This document shows positions 62,691 through 64,000 of a stretch of DNA of 64,000 nt, in pieces. The number at the start of each line of letters is the position of its first letter. Position 1 is the first letter of the stretch. This DNA comes from an uncultured Clostridia bacterium (GTDB taxonomy: Bacteria > Bacillota > Clostridia > Christensenellales > Borkfalkiaceae). Location of the stretch: the NCBI GenBank assembly GCA_934247935.1, contig CAKQKE010000007.1:50156-114155 (forward strand), written 5' to 3'. The notes under the pieces are model-generated. The model was given only the letters and a program-made list of their open reading frames with translations, was not told the origin of the DNA and searched no databases. A program made the translations under genes and the position numbers.

Positions 62691-63638
62691 TCAGAACAAT
62701 CTGTAATCAAATTTTTTGTAGGCAAAATAATAAGTTCCGCCCATAAGCACGAGAGTTACAACCGCCTTTGCGAGGTTTACGGCACTCGCCACGTCTACCT
62801 GACGATTGCCGAACATGCCGAGTCGATACACAAACGTATCTATGATATCGCCGCCTTCATATACCATCGGGTTATAAAGCACCAACACCTGATCGAAACC
62901 GCCGTTCAATATTCCGCCGATTGACAAGGTCATGACCATTGCCACAATTGGAGCGATGCTCGGAAGCATAACGTTAATAATCTGTCTGACTCTGCCGCCG
63001 CCGTCGATTTCGGTAGCCTCATACAAAGTCTCGTCAACTCCCATAATGGCAGCAAGAAAAATTACCATATTATAGCCCATGCCTTTCCATACGTCAGATA
63101 AAATTAACAGCGTCCTGAACCAACCGTTGTCGAGAAAAAACATAATTCTCTTACCGAATAATTTTTCGAGCATGGTATTCACAACACCGCCGTAAGCGAA
63201 CATTTCAAGCAAAATACTACCTAAAATAATCCAACTGAGAAAGAACGGCAAAAAATACATTGTCTGAACAAACCGCGAAAACCATTTCTTCGCGACTTCA
63301 TTTATTAAAATCGCCAACATCAACGGAACAATAATTCCGAGAACTATTTTTATACCGGAAATCAGTACCGTATTACGCACCGAGTTCCAGAATTTTTCCA
63401 TTTTGAAAATATAGATAAAGTTTCCGAATCCGTGATTGCTTGCCCACTCCTGACCGAAAAACGTACCTTTAAAAATATCGAATTTCTGGAACGCCATCAC
63501 GATGCCGAACATAGAGCCGTACTTAAAAACCAACGTAAGAACGATTCCGGGCAACAGCATCAGCCACCATATCCATTGTCCTTTTACGAAACGAATGAAT
63601 TTTGACGCAGTGTTATGTTGTAAAGTATTTACTTTCAT
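62691..63638 (-). CDS. Sugar ABC transporter permease, LplB type (second system)
   Basis: 315 residues with a basic N-terminus, six predicted helices and the loop YEATEIDGGGRVRQIINVMLP. It ends FDYRLF, typical of LplB. It starts 1 bp after the stop of the solute-binding protein gene, so the order here is binding protein, LplB, LplC, the reverse of the first system, where the binding protein comes last. Confidence 0.93.
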   Translation of the reverse strand: MKVNTLQHNTASKFIRFVKGQWIWWLMLLPGIVLTLVFKYGSMFGIVMAFQKFDIFKGTFFGQEWASNHGFGNFIYIFKMEKFWNSVRNTVLISGIKIVLGIIVPLMLAILINEVAKKWFSRFVQTMYFLPFFLSWIILGSILLEMFAYGGVVNTMLEKLFGKRIMFFLDNGWFRTLLILSDVWKGMGYNMVIFLAAIMGVDETLYEATEIDGGGRVRQIINVMLPSIAPIVAMVMTLSIGGILNGGFDQVLVLYNPMVYEGGDIIDTFVYRLGMFGNRQVDVASAVNLAKAVVTLVLMGGTYYFAYKKFDYRLF

Positions 63639-63639
63639 A

Positions 63640-64000
63640 TTATTTCACCTGTGCAGCATACCATGCGTTTACTTCCTTGGTGACTTCGCTTCCGCCGATT
63701 CTTTTCCACGACGAGACAAACGAATCCCATGTTTTGTCGATGTTTTTTTCTCCCATAATCGCTTTAAGATAATACTCCGCCACTTCCTGAGCCATCAATG
63801 CGCCTTTGCTTGACATTGCAGGCGTCGTGATCCCGTAGAATTCATCATATGATACCCGTCTTTCATCATCGTAAATCTTCAGAATCTGCGCCCATGCCCC
63901 GTCTTTATTTACGCGGGTCATAATGTTCGCAAACATATTTTCCTGATACTTGGTAGCGTAATGATCATCTTTCCATACAAGATATTGCGGATAAGCGTTC
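63640..64000 (-). CDS. Sugar ABC transporter solute-binding protein (C-terminal part only)
   Basis: The frame is open from the right window edge to the stop at 63640, giving the last ~119 residues. The closing part (DSFVSSWKRIGGSEVTKEVN, then AWYAA) is the characteristic end of LipO-type oligosaccharide-binding proteins. The lipoprotein signal lies outside the window. It is the first visible gene of the second importer operon. Confidence 0.85.
   Translation of the reverse strand, partial: NAYPQYLVWKDDHYATKYQENMFANIMTRVNKDGAWAQILKIYDDERRVSYDEFYGITTPAMSSKGALMAQEVAEYYLKAIMGEKNIDKTWDSFVSSWKRIGGSEVTKEVNAWYAAQVK

Noticed and set aside
1..64000. tRNA, rRNA, CRISPR arrays, phage genes, transposases
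   Set aside because: Looked for conserved motifs and dispersed repeats; none found. The only mobile-like element is the short inverted-repeat sequence at 40034-40195.

Overview
The window is a carbohydrate-degradation region from a Gram-positive-type anaerobe, most likely an uncultured clostridial (Bacillota) gut or rumen bacterium. The evidence is moderate-to-low G+C, sigma-70-like promoters with 17-bp spacers, strong GGAGG ribosome sites, many lipoprotein signals, LplB/LplC-type sugar ABC permeases without their own ATPase, and an S-layer-like C-terminal region on one exoenzyme. I cannot name the genus. No rRNA, tRNA, CRISPR array, phage or transposase gene was seen.

Layout. 1-5.7 kb: a truncated inositol monophosphatase, a secreted protein carrying two protease domains (C1 papain-like plus M6-like), and an unknown membrane protein. 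5.9-14.8 kb: a three-gene operon (a 1470-aa modular lipoprotein, a lectin/FIVAR protein and a secreted GH36 alpha-galactosidase), divergent from an ArsR-type regulator with two dyad operators between them. 15.3-21 kb: a GLUG-repeat lipoprotein and an SGNH-hydrolase-like protein, divergent from an AraC regulator. 21.2-26.4 kb: a five-gene operon (UlaG-like hydrolase, DgoD-like dehydratase, SDR, KDPG aldolase, KDG kinase) with a second AraC gene. 26.5-32.7 kb: an oligosaccharide ABC importer with a GH42-like enzyme and a CE4 deacetylase. 32.9-40 kb: a CE4 lipoprotein, a GH1 enzyme, and a GH94 phosphorylase-GH36 operon. 40.5-52 kb: GH5, a modular surface protein, a 1435-aa surface glycosidase, and GH13. 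52.3-53.3 kb: a lone Mrr-like nuclease. 53.8-64 kb: GH31, GH3, GH37-like, a Big_2 lipoprotein, a BMP-like fusion lipoprotein and a second LplB/LplC/SBP system cut by the window end.

How it works together (inference). Surface enzymes and binding modules attack plant-type glycans. ABC importers take up oligosaccharides. Cytoplasmic GH1, GH36, GH42, GH3, GH31 and GH13 enzymes and the GH94 phosphorylase finish depolymerisation. Galactose released by the alpha-galactosidases could be oxidised through the DeLey-Doudoroff-like operon to pyruvate and glyceraldehyde-3-phosphate.

The most striking whole-window signal is compositional. By manual count the palindrome GATC occurs 17 times in positions 1-53,760 and 35 times in 53,761-64,000. 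The left part avoids GATC roughly tenfold and the right part does not. The change falls next to the Mrr-like nuclease gene, which suggests that the right-hand glycosidase/transport cluster was acquired recently.
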